Shown one piece after another: positions 36,776 through 46,900 of a stretch of 64,000 nucleotides of DNA; the first letter of the stretch is position 1, and the number at the start of each line of letters is the position of its first letter. A model generated the notes under the pieces. It had not been told where the DNA came from and did no database searches. It was given only the letters and a program-made list of their open reading frames with translations. A program made the translations under genes and the position numbers. The stretch comes from Sarcomyxa edulis (lineage: Eukaryota > Basidiomycota > Agaricomycetes > Agaricales > Mycenaceae), in assembly GCA_009761415.1 (NCBI GenBank), contig QUOL01000007.1:1612001-1676000 (forward strand), in the 5' to 3' direction.

Positions 36776-37537
36776 ATGGCCCCCATTATCTCTCCCCAAC
36801 CGCGACGCGCTGCTCCTGCCTATCGTGCTCTACCAGCGTTGATGTCTCAGTCTAATCTATCTAATCTTTGCGATGTAAGTCGCGTCATAACGCGTTTATT
36901 GATCTGTGCACTTATTCTTATCTATGCTACAGCAATCATACTCGCAACGCGTCTCATCATCTCCTCGTGGACTCCAATCACCATTTCACTTTGTAGAACC
37001 TGTCTATCATCAGTCTCAACCGGTGAGTAGGGATCAAGTCGCGTTATTCACTCTGCTGATCGTCTCTTATAGATATCGTGTACCCCCACACCTAGGCGCA
37101 GAACTACGCGTCATCCTGTTCGCCGATGTCGTCGATCTATACGGATTGACTTTCATCTTAACCCTGTCACTAATCAGTGTGATCGCGCCGTTCCCCACTT
37201 TGACCAGTTGCCGTGGATCTCCGCGATGGAGTCTACCCAAGCAGACTGTCGAGACATTGCGGACTTGTCACAGCTCATCATCAATACCCCTACCATCAAC
37301 GATGGCCCTGGACCTGTGCGGCGCAAACAGTCCCCACGCTCTCGTCCTATCGTGCGAGACTGCCAGGAAAATGCGTTTCCATTCCGCGAGTTCAATGGTT
37401 ATTCCAGCCCACGCACCCCCCGACCATCTCCGTATTCCTCCTTATGCAATGCCCGTTTTCGCAATCTCATGCCCATATTATCATCATCTGACTCTCATAA
37501 TGACAAGTCCACCATCGAGCTTGAAAACGTCAACTGA
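36776..37537 (+). CDS. orphan basic, Pro/Ser-rich protein
   Basis: Not recognised. Three exons (36776-36874, 36933-37022, 37073-37537), all phase 0, join to 217 aa starting MAPIISPQPRRAAPAYRALP. The middle is arginine-rich (TPTPRRRTTRHPVRRCRRSI) and the rest is polar with Pro/Ser-rich runs. The ending is acidic (STIELENVN). Both introns have good GTAAGT/GTGAGT donors and AG acceptors, which supports a real gene. No domain, signal or membrane segment is evident, and it may be a disordered lineage-specific protein. Confidence 0.55.
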
Positions 37538-38198
37538 TCAAGCAGCGACCCAATCTACTGGATAAATTATTTGTTTGCTATTTTATCGACTCCCATTTGC
37601 GACACCCTCCCCGAAATACGTCTCGATCCATCACTTGCAGCCCCGACTGTCTAATCCCTACCGCATTACCTACCTTCCTCCATTCTAATCGACAACCAAC
37701 CCGCATCATTACCATCGAAAAGTCTTCCATCACCATCGACTGACAATGCGTCTACTATAAACTTATCCTCTATTCTCATCATCTTGGCCCTATGCCAATC
37801 GATTGTATCTGCTACCATATCCTCTGCTCTCAACGGTTATTCATTTAGGTATACTTATCCTCTGCCTCACTCATATTCCGTCCATAACGACGCATCAAAC
37901 GGACATCTTCTTTGCATATATGTTATCGTCTTCGCGCTTTTCGTCACGATCTTACGCGATTCCCTTTTTGTTCAGCATAAAGCTGCATTACAACCCCATC
38001 CTGCCTTGTCCTATTCGTTCTCCTATATACATAGCGACTGCTTACTTCAAATATCAGCTACGCGACTATTTTACTCCGAACTCGATGTATCTCAGTATTT
38101 CCAAACATGACTCGGTCGAAGCAGTGCTGCGTATAATTTAGACCTTCACATCGTCGGAGTCATTCTAAAAGTTTCAGGCGATTCTACTCACAGCTACC
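37538..38198. other. intergenic region, nothing recognised
   Basis: Pyrimidine-rich DNA between the orphan gene and SER1. Open frames near 37784-38141 overlap in two frames and lack splice support or recognisable protein. Confidence 0.45.
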
Positions 38199-39567
38199 AT
38201 GACCTCTCGAGTTATCAACTTTGGCCCTGGCCCTTCAGCTCTCCCTGTATCTGTCCTCGAAGAAGCCGCAAAAGGTCTCCTCAATTTCAACGGCACAGGC
38301 ATCGGCATCGCAGAAATATCGCATCGTTCGAAAGAATTCACTGCATTTCTCTCCCACTTTGAATCCCTCATTCGCACACAACTCGATGTCCCCTCCACAC
38401 ACTCCATTCTCTTCACCCAGGGCGGGGGGACATCCCAGTTTTCTGCCATTGTCATGAACCTTTTGGCGCGACATCGTTTACTTCATCCTACCCTGACAGA
38501 CGAGGAACGCAATGTAGACTACGTGGTCACAGGCTCATGGAGCAAAAAGGCAGCAGAAGAGGCCAAGCGACTGGGAGGTGCTACTGTCAACATTGCGGCC
38601 GATGCAAGGCCGTATTCCAAGGACGCAAAATCTTTCGACAGCATCCCTCCCCATAACGCCTACTCATTCTCCCCCGACCCAGCGCTGGTGTACTACTGCG
38701 AAAACGAAACCGTCGATGGTGTTCAATTCTCGCACGAGGAATCTTCCCCTACTTCCTTCCCATTCCATCTACTACCTAAAACTACGCTCTTACCACTTGT
38801 CGCAGATTATTCCTCGTCGTTCATGTCCCGACCGATCCCTCACCTCGCTGATCACGCAGTAATCTACGCTGGAGCCCAAAAGAATATCGGTCCTGCCGGT
38901 CTCACTATCCTCATTGTTCGTCAAGACTGTATCGTTGACGTCGATGCAGCAGCCCAGCTTGGTGCAGCACCCGTCCCCATCATGATGGCCTACAAAACCC
39001 TTGCTGATGCTGGAAGTTTATACAACACACCCTCCGTCCTGCCCATCTATATCGCTGGATTGGTCCTTCAAAGAATGCACGATCTGGGAGGAACAGCATA
39101 TTACGAAGCAGTGAACAAGAGAAAGGCGGACAAGGTGTACGCTGCTATAGCGGAAGGTGAGGCGAAGGGCTTCTTACGAGGCAAGGTCCAGGAAGGAAGT
39201 AGGAGTTGGATGAATGTCGTGTTCGACGTCATTGGAAGTGGTGCTGAGGCTGGATTCTTGTCCGGAGCCGAAACCAAGGGCATGAAGGGGTTGAAGGGTC
39301 ACCGGTAAGTCCACTCACACATACACTGAATGTCATCGATTTTCTGACAGTGAGCTTGCTCGGTTGCGTCAGATCCGTCGGAGGTGAATGCGCCACACTA
39401 GAGACTATGCTGTTTACAAACACTGACTGTTCCTTTTTCCTATAGGCATCCGTGTATCCTTATATAATGCTGTAACGGAAGAAGAAACCGACAAGCTCGT
39501 CACGTACATCAAGGAATTCATACAGGAACAAGCCGACCGACCTGCCACCGTCGAGGTAACGGTTTAA
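38199..39567 (+). CDS. SER1: phosphoserine aminotransferase
   Basis: PLP enzyme of serine synthesis that converts 3-phosphohydroxypyruvate and glutamate to phosphoserine. It opens INFGPGPSALPVSVLEEAAK. Other landmarks are the phosphate-cup GGGTSQF, TGSWSKKAAEEA and VADYSSSFMSRPI. The Schiff-base lysine lies in VIYAGAQKNIGPAGLT, and the C-terminus reads GHRSVGGIRVSLYNAVTEEE. The first exon is 1106 nt (38199-39304). The conserved RSVGG is supplied by an 11-nt microexon (39373-39383), and the last exon is 39446-39567. The product is 412 aa, normal for the family. Confidence 0.96.
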
Positions 39568-40473
39568 AGGGAGAGCAATCACAAGCAACGAAGCGGTATC
39601 AGAAATACTGTATAATACGGACCATGTAATGGTAATAATCCATTCGTCCCTGCATTGGGGCTTGGTGAAGTTGCAATGGTCGAGAGAAATCACATCTATG
39701 CGTCCACTGCTAGCTCGACCTTCCGCAATGAAACCAGCTATAGCGTATACAAGCCGAAGACAAGCCACTCATATCGAACACGATTGCGAAGAAAAGTGTA
39801 CTCCCCGAGGCATATTATCATAGGCTACACTGGCACCATGCTTTTCATTGTAGACCTCGGCTGCTAGAAACAAGGCTCGAGTTGATTTACGCAGTTGAAC
39901 CAGTAAGCCAGTTTGGAGCCCACAAGTACCACTTACTGTGGCCTTACTAGTGGGTCTATATACTAGTGTTATTGACGGCTACTAAGGGGATACCGCTTAA
40001 CATAAAATCATCCACATTACTTTGTTGCTCAAGGGCTTGGGTAATGACCTATTTGCCAAAGGGACTGCGATCGTAGTCTCCCACAGCCAGACTCGATATG
40101 TGATGAGAATCGATCACAACATCTGCGATTGTAAGAACAAGGTCTCAGATGATTCTGGCTTGACGGATAGTATTAGACCTGTCTTGCCTTTCGATAAGTC
40201 GTGTACAGAGTGGTTACGAGTCTAGGATAGTATGTTGATGATAGTTACGGTACTAGTACTGTAGTCTTAGCCGCGCCCATCGTGATCACGGGCAATCGCG
40301 ACTCCCATAAAAGGCAAGCTCTTTCAAACATAACAACGCGTCAATAACAGCGCGCCATAACGCCACTGGCGACCTTTCTCGCCATTGCGAGACAACCAAT
40401 GCTTCGAATGTTTTAAAAAGTATCAGGATGTCTTCCTAGGGGTCCTAGGCATGTTTTGGCTTCCAAGAAACAA
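39568..40473. other. gene-poor region before tRNA-Ser
   Basis: About 900 bp with no supported gene. Minus-strand frames opposite the SER1 3' end are shadows. No clear repeat was recognised. Confidence 0.4.
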
Positions 40474-40597
40474 GTCACTTTGCCGGAGTGGTTAACGGGT
40501 TCGCCTGCTAAGATGTTCATCATCTCAAGATGATGACGTACCAGCTTACGTCAGCGGATGCTCTCTGAGCGCGTGTGTTCGAATCGCACAGGTGACG
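40474..40597 (+). tRNA. tRNA-Ser(GCU) with intron
   Basis: The acceptor stem GTCACTT pairs with AGGTGAC; the discriminator is G 40597. D-arm CCG...CGG. Anticodon stem TTCGC/GCGGA with loop CTGCTA-A gives anticodon GCT. The class II variable arm GCTC-TCT-GAGC is present, and the T-arm is GTGTG-TTCGAAT-CGCAC. A 42-nt intron (40511-40552) lies at the canonical position after nucleotide 37; the mature tRNA would be 82 nt before CCA. TTCGAATC supplies the B box. Confidence 0.95.
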
Positions 40598-41275
40598 CAT
40601 ACTTTTTGGGGGTATACTTTGAGTACTTGGATGTGTTCTAGTATGTTTACAAAAGGAGTTATCTTCAGATCTTTGGTTTTCAGGTATTTTGGTGTATGTG
40701 GAGTTTTTTGGCTGATGTATCCAAAAAAATCGGATTTTTGGCAGACTATTTTTTAGCATCTAATTAACGCGTAATTCGCCGAAGGCACTAAGGAATGTGA
40801 TAAAAACTGAATGTGTTACAAGGAATGTTATGATTGTGGGTAGCATCACCTTACTTGATAAGGTCCCCCAACCTGGAAAGTCCAACATCCCCCTTATTTT
40901 TTGCACTGCCACTCTACTGCGTCCTATACCCTCGTAAGTCGCCCGAGATCCCCGTTGAACACCTGTGCCTTTGAGCGTGGTTATGTTTGTTCCGAAACTT
41001 CGGCGAATCCCCTTTTTAAGCAATTGAGTGCGTGACAGGACCGGTTTTGTGTCATTTTCAGGGATACTCGGTGACTCTGGAAAACCTCACAAGCATTGAG
41101 ATACTGTCCATGCATGCACTCTGTTCTACAACACGAGCGAAAACAAGGTGAGGAATATCTGGAACTAATTGCGTCACACTGCTGCGACTGCTGTTACTCT
41201 TGTTACTCGAGGGTGACCTGGTGGCGGTGCGAAGCCTTGGAATGCCAAGTAAGGTTTTGGGCGACGCTTGCGCCG
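40598..41275. other. AT-rich spacer with a short inverted repeat
   Basis: ATTCGCCGAAG near 40773 and its inverse CTTCGGCGAAT near 41007 face each other over about 235 bp, possibly a small decayed MITE. Nothing else recognised. Confidence 0.35.
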
Positions 41276-41284
41276 GCACCTAGT

Positions 41285-41464
41285 CAGACTCCTTCCCATC
41301 CGCTTTGGGGAGAGAAAAGCGAAATCCCAGTCATATAGTTTTGTGTTATCTAATTGATCTAATCTAATCTTTATTTGTTTCTTGTTTATCCTTAACCTTA
41401 TTCACCTTTTCTCTCCCCAAAGCGACTGGCATAACTTGCGGTGGCGGTATGCGCATGTTTGGCT
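41285..41464. repeat. left 180-bp terminal inverted repeat
   Basis: It matches 43020-43199 on the opposite strand over its full length. It begins CAGACTCC and ends GCATGTTTGGCT. Confidence 0.85.
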
Positions 41465-41800
41465 TCCCGAGACCGACGGGAGTATGGGGGATTTGGCGGA
41501 TCCGCGGCGGATTTGGCGGATTTGGCGGATTTGCTTCAGCAGAATTTATCTTACTATATTCTGTGGTATGCCTCTCAATATGTTTCTCACATATTCTACT
41601 ATGATATTGTATTTTACTTCAAAAAATTGAAGCAAGTGTCTTGAAGTAAAAGTCCTGAAGCAAATTGCACAAGAGACTTTACTGAAGCGAAAACACTGAA
41701 GCAAAATGGCTTCAGGCTTTAACGCTTCAGCCATTCTGTTGAAAGCCAAAAAAAAAGGTAGTCCCAGCGCAAAAGGATACCTAACTCAGGTTCGAACTCT

Positions 41801-41974
41801 CACCCTAACCCTCGCCACCACGACATATACCTAACCCGAAACCCTAACCAATATACCACAGAGCACAGATTTTCCGAGACAATATATAATCCTATAACCC
41901 TAACAACGCTAACCCAAACCTCTAACCTCTAACCCTAACCTCTAACCTCTAACCCTAACCTCCTAACCCTAACT
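41801..41974 (+). repeat. interstitial telomere-like (CCCTAA)n tract
   Basis: Many CCCTAA and TAACC(T)CTAA units with interruptions run C-rich on the + strand. The 11-bp direct repeat CCTAACTCAGG flanks the tract (41780-41790 and 41968-41978). TTAGGG is the usual telomere unit of basidiomycetes. Confidence 0.75.
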
Positions 41975-42049
41975 CAGGACGCACTGTTTAATCCTAGATC
42001 TGGTCTAAATAATGATTCATCTCTGAAATGGAATTTTTATAGAATTTTA

Positions 42050-42175
42050 CTGAAGCAACCATGCTTAAGCAGATTTGTGTAGGCATCTACTGAAGCACTT
42101 GATACTCAAGCAGATTTTCGTAGGCATTTATTGAAGCACTTGATACTTAAGCAAATTTGTGTAGATATTTACTGG
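42050..42175. repeat. about three copies of a 41-bp tandem repeat
   Basis: Units start CTGAAGCACTTGATACTCAA and end GTAGGCATTTA or a variant. They lie in the right arm of the nested element. Confidence 0.6.
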
Positions 42176-43019
42176 AGCGATATCACTTCAGCGATGTGTC
42201 TGAAGCGATTTCCCTGGAGCAATTCGCTGAAGGAATGTGCTGAAGTAATTTACTGAAGCAATTTCACTGAAGCAATCCGCCAAATCCGCGGCGGATTCCG
42301 CCAAAATCCCCGTACTCCCGTCTTTCAGGGCTTCCCGCGGGCTAAGACTTGCTTCGGGGATGGCTCGGGCAAGTCTCGGAGAGTTCGCCATAAGCAAAAC
42401 TCAAGTTCAGACTCATGGAATATGCATATTTCTAGTAGTACAATATATAGAATGAGTTGTCATATGCAGATGGAGGCTATAGTGCAACAGGGAGCACATC
42501 CTCATTCTGTCTCGGCCCAAACTACCAAAGACTTGTAAATTCGAGGATCGACAGGGTCAAAATCAGAGTCCGGAGGATGTTTAGACTGAACTGACAAGAG
42601 AGGGAAGCGACTCGGAGGAGAAGGGGAAGCCCGAGGAAACATCTCTGCCACGGAAGCAGACGAACCGAAAGCCCGAGGTCACTTGTGTCAGAAGTTGTGG
42701 AGTTCGACTAGCAGCTACTCAACTACTCACCTCCTCAATTGGATCCTATTACCAAAACCATTGCCCCAACATGCCCCACGCTCGGGCCTAACCAGCTGCA
42801 CCTGCACCAGCACCTCCCAGATCGACCGAAACAGATCGACCGAAACAGACATAGTGTTGTGTAGACGTTTGTTGGGTCCCGTTTTTTCATGCACATATGG
42901 CCTTAGTGAGGGGATGGTGTATTGCTGGGTATGAAGAGGTAGAAAGGAGAGCTGAGGCCGTGTAGAGACCAGTACGAAGAATCGGCATGGCAGAAAGACT
43001 CGGTGGAAGTGAGCGGAGG

Positions 43020-43199
43020 AGCCAAACATGCGCATACCGCCACCGCAAGTTATGCCAGTCGCTTTGGGGAGAGAAAAGGTGAATAAGGTTAAGGATAAAC
43101 AAGAAACAAATAAAGATTAGATTAGATCAATTAGATAACACAAAAACGTATGGCTGGGATTTCGCTTTTCTCTCCCCAAAGCGGATGGGAAGGAGTCTG
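43020..43199. repeat. right 180-bp terminal inverted repeat
   Basis: Inverted copy of 41285-41464. High identity between the two ends suggests a fairly recent insertion. Confidence 0.85.
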
Positions 43200-43288
43200 G
43201 CACCTAGTACGAAGGATGGCCGGAATGTCCAAACTACCAGGATAGCAGACCTCCGGGACGTCTAACTTATGCTCGGACGATGCATATC

Positions 43289-43389
43289 TGCCCCGTGGCT
43301 TAGTTGGTTACGGCGTCCGACTGTTATTTCGGTGTGTATGCTCGTAAGACTCTATCGGAAGATCGAGAGTTCAAGTCTCTCCGGGGCAG
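43289..43389 (+). tRNA. tRNA-Asn(GUU) with intron
   Basis: Acceptor TGCCCCG pairs with CGGGGCA and the discriminator is G 43389. D-arm GCTTAGTTGGTTACGGC. Anticodon stem TCCGA/TCGGA with loop CTGTTA-A gives anticodon GTT. T-arm GAGAG-TTCAAGT-CTCTC. A 27-nt intron (43327-43353) sits after position 37, leaving a 74-nt tRNA. It starts 81 bp after the MULE target duplication. Confidence 0.94.
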
Positions 43390-43939
43390 TTCATTTTGTT
43401 TTCGTGTTCCTTTGTATACTTCCAAGCCAGGTCTGCCTCATTTTTCCGGTCTTTTTGAGCCCTTCCAGTCTTCCGAAGTTGTGTTATTGCAGCTACTATA
43501 ATTATTTTTGCCTATTTATTACATAATCATCGTTCCCCGCTATTCTGATGTCTTTACATCCCCTTCAAGCTCCGAAACTCTCTGAAACACATGGTATTAC
43601 TTCCCGTGATAGCTGTCGGTCCGTAATTTGAAGTGATAGATACTGAGCCCATCACTTCCAGAAGTGCAAGTTTCTCGGAACCAGGCTTCGGTCCAGACCG
43701 GTGGCGTTTGGCAACAGAAACAGACCCATTTCGGACCCAAGTTATTTCAGTGATACAAATATACACGAAGTCGTGGTACTTGCGTGGTAATGAACGGATA
43801 CAGAGTAGTCAGAAAGCGCCGTAGAGGTAGAATGATATGTTTCTTGTTTGTTCTGTCCAGTGGCACATAACAGCGCCACATGTACCGAACAGGCCTGAGT
43901 TCTGACAAGACTGGCTGCTATCATGATCATCAGTATATA
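43390..43939. other. spacer between tRNA-Asn and TRS130 3' end
   Basis: About 550 bp with no supported gene or repeat. It includes the TRS130 3' flank. Confidence 0.45.
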
Positions 43940-46900
43940 CTACATGTATTCTCTACCCATACCCACTACAAATGTACTCCTACCGCCTCTTGGAAGAACC
44001 AGAACCTTCTGTGCCCCGTGCACCTGATAGGTTTCCGTACTTGGAATAGCCATAGAACCCATAGTAATTTCTCCTGCGATTGGCAGAGCTGTAACAGCAA
44101 TCTTGGGAAGAGCCAGCTCTCCGTGATGAAGAGCAATTAGAGTGACAGGCAGAGTATACGTGGTGTCGTCCTACAGTAGTATATTAGTAGACGTCTGACG
44201 TTCGTAGAGAGAGCGTACCTTGGCAGCGAAATCTCCTCGCTTTCGTCCACTCACTAACCAATCCCTGATCATTTCTTCAATGTCGAACCGCATCATATAA
44301 CTCCGATCCTTGTCATTCGCGCTGGATCCCCAATGGAAGGATGTATGTATGGAAAGCAGAGCAGAGATGGGTTGACCAGCATAAAGTGGGGTATCTTTCT
44401 CTGAGCAAGGCAATATCTTCAATCGAGCGGCTGCAATAATCTGGGAGGAGTTCAGAAGAGATCACGAACGGGTGCTGCATGACGCACGTTCATATATGGT
44501 ACATCGACCGGAATCTTGATCTCGTGCCATTCTCCGGCTGGCGGGTATGAGTGCTTGTGTTCCTGTAAGGACTACGACTCATGTTAACATCACATCAAAC
44601 TTGACGGCTTGAAAAGAGGACAGACATGTTTTATCCGATCGATGGTGTCTCTAAGCTCGCCTTCCTCTGACAGGCCAGGAACTTTCAATTCACCGGTGAT
44701 TCCGTAGATATCAACCCAACTGGCATCACTCTCCAACGCTTCGACAAACCGGTTCACAAGAAAGTCTCGTCGAGACGATAGTGAATTGGAGTCCTTCAAA
44801 ACGTCTTCAACCGATTGCCGGATTAATGACTCGACTTCTATAAGACCGCTGTTGAGCATTCATCAAGGTTCATGGGATGTTCGCACCTTCGCGGAGCATA
44901 CGATATCTGATACGGAGGCTAAGCAGTTCGCGAACTGGTAAAAGTTCAAGCAATAGGCTAGATGACGGTGGGACACAACTCACCAGGCCCATCCTCAGAG
45001 TCAAGATGGAACAAAAAGTTCGCCGATTGAAGGGGCGTCACCGTCTGAAGCAAACCAACGATAAATTTCAGATCCAGGGATTGAGACTGAATGATACCGA
45101 CGACGACTCCGTGTTTTTGTGGTAAGCACCCCACTATCCGCACACCATGCAGACCTTCGACTGGGCCCTCCAACTGCGCTGACGATATTCGTACATGCTG
45201 ATGACTCGTTGTAGATATCGTGAATTTCGAGAACAACCTAGCGCGGCGTCAAGTGCTGAACATAAGATGAGGAACTGTGCTTGCCGTTTTCCGCGAAAGA
45301 AATCTTCCACGTTGACTGAGACAGGTAGTGACATGACGACGACCCTTGACAGCCGTAAAGTCCGAGTGATAGATGGTTCTGACGCTGTCACATAGTCAAC
45401 CTCCACGGTGACCTTCTATAGTACCGAATGAGCGACAATGAACAATGAATTCTGTATGGAACATACCATTGCGTTGAACGCCGAAGCATCCGAATGTGGA
45501 ACCGAGAAGCTCACGGTTGTATCTTTCCCGATGCCTGCTAATGATATATACTCGGTAGAAGCTTGGAACTCGGATGAACCTACTTTCATTCAACATTATT
45601 ACAGATGGATATAGCAGTAGACGCACCCTCGTCCACCAATTTGGCGTTTTGGCGCTTGAAGGTCACCCCTGAAGGTGCGTATAGTTTGATAACAGCTTTT
45701 GAGACATGGTTGCGTCCACTCGATACCGAAACAAGCAGGGCCGGAGGTGAACCAAGCTCAACTATAAGAGCGGAGTCAGCATCGAGTGTTCAGGCATGAT
45801 CATTCAATCCAAATCGCAACCAAGACGCACTCAGGTCAGGTTGTCGAAGCTGTATGTCCAATGCTTGAAGATCGCGAGGTATTCTTACCAGAGTAGAATG
45901 CACTTTGAATGGTTTCCCGGAGCCAGAAGCTTTTCGATGAGACCATTGCAGCAATAACCGAGATACTCGTACTTCACTGGAATCAAGAGCATATGTTCCC
46001 AGCGACGAAGTCTTGTATATAGAATGTCAAGTTGAGCGGATACGAGAATATAGCAAGGAACGCTTACCGGACAAAACAATGTCAGAGATGTCTGCCCGGG
46101 AGGGATGGATTCGGTCATGCAGGTAAACTTGAATTTCTCTGCTTCACGACCTGCCAGAGTAACGCAGACTTCATCTACAGGTAGCGTCTGCATCATAATT
46201 AGCGACGTCAAGACTTTGGCGAATCCCCTACGTACACATGGCAAGTGATTCCTGACCACGACATCTAAGAAACAGCCATCTTGCACCTCTGCAATCCTTG
46301 CTTTGTCCGAGACGGTGATCGAAACGGCAGGATGGTCCGGGTGAGTCAGATCTGAGAGGGAGTAGACATGTCACAAAGCGATCACCGGCAGGGAAAGAAA
46401 ACTTGCCTGATTCGAGGGTATCGACGGCGACCTTGAGTGCGGCAACGAGCTTAGAAAGGTACTCAATTTTATCCTCTTCGTGCATCAACAATTCCGTTCC
46501 TTGGCTATCGACATATGTTTTCATGAAAGAAAGGAGTATGTGGATCCATTCGGTGTCCTTGGATTTGTCGAGATCTGCGTGAGTATCTAGAGCTCGTGAA
46601 AGCATGTACGACTCCAAGGAAGTCCACATGTGGGGCGCATAATGAGCCGGGAGTGATGTATAGGTGGTAAGTGCAGTTTCGAGGTGACCACGGTGTCTAT
46701 AATCGACGTCTAATCAGAAATCAGAGAATCACTGACAGTGACATACGCACAAATCGAGTGCTGCAAGGCTGCCATGCAGTTTCAGTGCGAATTTTCGACG
46801 CCCTGCTTTGGCATACATGTCGATAGCACGATTAGTGACAGCAACATATAAATCGTAAAACAAGTCTTTGTCCTTTATGCAGGATAGGAGTTCTAAATTG

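Larger units (their letters stand above)
41470..42328. mobile_element. nested repeat-rich element inside the MULE
   Basis: Direct repeats GGCTTCCCG (41461-41469 and 42329-42337) flank an 859-bp unit. Its ends carry imperfect inverted repeats: GACGGGAGTATGGGG with GGCGGATCCGCGGCGG on the left, CCGCCGCGG/CCCCGTACTCCCGTC in inverse on the right. TGAAGC/GCTTCA motifs are spread through both subterminal regions. The core holds CCCTAA-rich DNA. The extreme ends match poorly, so the exact borders are uncertain. It is probably another Mutator-like MITE that jumped into the larger element. Confidence 0.6.
41285..43199. mobile_element. Mutator-like (MULE-type) element, non-autonomous
   Basis: The termini read CAGACTCCTTCC...GGAAGGAGTCTG. 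The first 180 bp (41285-41464) and last 180 bp (43020-43199) are near-perfect inverted repeats, with differences only around 41329-41337. Nine-bp direct repeats GCACCTAGT flank both sides (41276-41284 and 43200-43208). Long inverted repeats plus a 9-bp target duplication are characteristic of the Mutator superfamily. Each terminal repeat itself contains a near-inverted pair (GCTTTGGGGAGAGAAAAG and CTTTTCTCTCCCCAAAGC). No transposase is seen in the 1.5 kb interior. Confidence 0.82.

Noticed and set aside
41801..41974. Telomere-like tract considered as a true chromosome end or assembly join
   Set aside because: It is flanked on both sides by matching repeat arms and then by unique DNA, so it is interstitial; an assembly error cannot be fully excluded without reads.
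43554..43824. Overlapping frames on both strands after tRNA-Asn
   Set aside because: No splice support, no recognisable protein, and both strands are equally open.
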